Positions 62,990-64,000 of a DNA stretch of 64,000 nt are shown here, in pieces (position 1 is the stretch's first letter; each line of letters starts with the position of its first letter). The position numbers were made by a program, and so were the translations under genes. Source of the stretch: Cordilura impudica (Eukaryota; Arthropoda; Insecta; Diptera; Scathophagidae); NCBI GenBank assembly GCA_963682025.1, contig OY821519.1:144078429-144142428 (forward strand), in the 5' to 3' direction. Under the pieces are notes generated by a model. The model made no database searches. It worked only from the letters and a program-made list of their open reading frames with translations, and was not told the DNA's origin.

Positions 62990-63935
62990 AGTTGAATCTT
63001 CTCCATATGAGCAAATATCAGGAGTCCCTTAAGGTAGCATTTTGGATCCGCTGTTTTTTAATCTATTCATAAATAATGTATTGAATTGTTTTACTAAAGT
63101 AAATTATTTGATATATACTGATGACTTAAAAATTTAAAATAAAATAAATTCTATTAATGATGTATTAAACATTTAGAATGATTTAGACAACCTACACAAA
63201 TGGTGTTTTTTTCAATAGCCTTCAATTAAATCTGGCAAAATGCCTTCATAGCTCTTTCACCAGATCTAGAAATCCAATTCAATTCGTCTTCAGAATTGCT
63301 TATTGTAATTTGAAAACTGCAGACTCAAGAATTGATTTAGGGGTTGTTTTTGACTAAACCATGTTTTTTATTCCACATATTATTTATATTGTACAAAAAG
63401 GCTTATGTCAAACTTGCATTTATAAGTCGGAGTTGTTCTGACTTTTCTGATCCATGTACGTTTAGATCGTTATATACATCTTATGTCAGATCAAAGTTAG
63501 AATATGCTACTGCTGTTTGGAGCCCATATTGTGGAATATATATTTTCCACAATCACGAATTTTCATAATTTAGGTTTGCTAGTCCTCTACCCTCATACAA
63601 ATCAAAAGGATTATTATTAGGTCTCGAAACATTAGAATACCGACGTAGATTTCAAGCTTCATTATCTGTCTTCGATATAATTACTGGAGGTATCGACAGT
63701 CCTGATTTGTCATCGCAAATATAATTATATGCTCCACCTAGAATACTTCGTCACCATAATATTTTCTATATTGAGTGCCATCGCAGAAACTATGCCCAAA
63801 ACAGTGCTGTAAATCGCGCGTTTTCCGATATAAATGCTATTAATGAAATAGCTATAAACGGAATCGCAAACCAGCTAATAGAGTTTTGTATATCAAAAGA
63901 TTGTTTTATATTAATCCTCTTTACATTATTTAATT
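62990..63935 (+). pseudogene. LINE reverse transcriptase fragment
   Basis: SGVP then stop then GSILDPLFFNLFINNVLN, YLIYTDDLKI (YADD changed to YTDD), DLDNLHKWC, DRYIHLMSD / LYTSYVRSKLEYATAVWSPY (63470-63530) and NQKDYY / LETLEYRRRFQASLSVFDII. Frame changes several times. CR1/Jockey type. Confidence 0.75.
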
Positions 63936-63945
63936 TGTAAATTTT

Positions 63946-64000
63946 TATACCCTATACCACTATGTGGTTTGGGTATAATGACTTTGTGCTGCTGTTTGTA
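63946..64000 (-). mobile_element. Family A element, copy A7, cut by the window end
   Basis: TATACCCTATACCACTATGT, GTTTGGGTATAATGACTTT and GTGCTGCTGTTTGTA match the left end of copies A3-A6. The rest lies outside the window. Confidence 0.9.

Larger units (their letters stand above)
60440..63945 (+). mobile_element. Decayed LINE split by a long-TIR element
   Basis: Endonuclease remnant at 60440-60619 and RT remnant at about 62990-63935 on the same strand, separated by the inverted-repeat element at 60620-62647 and about 340 bp of unclear sequence. It ends where family A copy A7 begins (63946). Confidence 0.65.

Overview
This window is AT-rich, intron-bearing nuclear DNA of a higher fly. The evidence is one cytochrome P450 gene closest in my memory to the Drosophila CYP313 family (CYP4 clan), together with dispersed repeats that end in TATACCC...GGGTATA hairpins and carry GTCC/GTCT tetranucleotide runs, a repeat style I associate with calyptrate flies (Lucilia, Musca, Stomoxys). 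The genus cannot be fixed from this sequence alone. The P450 is the only host gene I can support.

The P450 runs on the + strand from 13840 to 46611. Eight exons give a 504-residue protein. Five introns are 60-612 bp, but introns 3 (18.3 kb) and 4 (12.1 kb) are swollen by transposons, leaving a 70-nt exon 4 isolated between them. Catalytic and haem-binding motifs are present and exon phases agree, so the gene looks functional if exon 4 is 70 nt.

Everything else is mobile or repetitive. 1-3.5 kb: a deleted mariner and short repeats. 3.5-10.1 kb: a pogo-like transposon with TA duplication, split by a 4.4-kb 'family B' element that itself carries a hAT element with an 8-bp duplication; a 'family A' element sits near the pogo 3' end. 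10.1-13.8 kb: MITEs, a 1.2-kb array of AT-only heptamers and an inverted-repeat element just upstream of the P450. Intron 3 (15.1-33.4 kb): a Helitron end containing a TIR element, a Penelope-like element cut by two insertions, a Tc1 element split by a second family B copy, an RTE-like LINE split by family A, a tandem-array element and a Tc1 C-terminus. Intron 4 (33.4-45.5 kb): one family A element broken by a decayed errantivirus and by a CR1-like LINE. 47-52 kb: a LINE nested in a LINE of the same family. 53.7-54.6 kb: a Ty3/gypsy pol fragment. 55.4-57.6 kb: a TIR transposon encoding an SDYCGGQN-type protein. 59-64 kb: degenerate repeats and a LINE split by a 2-kb element with about 600-bp terminal inverted repeats.

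The points most worth following are a canonical -1 frameshift heptamer (A AAA AAC) exactly at the ORF1 stop of the CR1-like LINE, the SDYCGGQN-type TIR transposon with TA duplication, the shared hairpin architecture of families A and B, and the layered insertion history in the P450 introns. No prokaryotic features, CRISPR arrays, tRNA or rRNA genes were seen. All family assignments come from reading motifs by eye; no database search was run.
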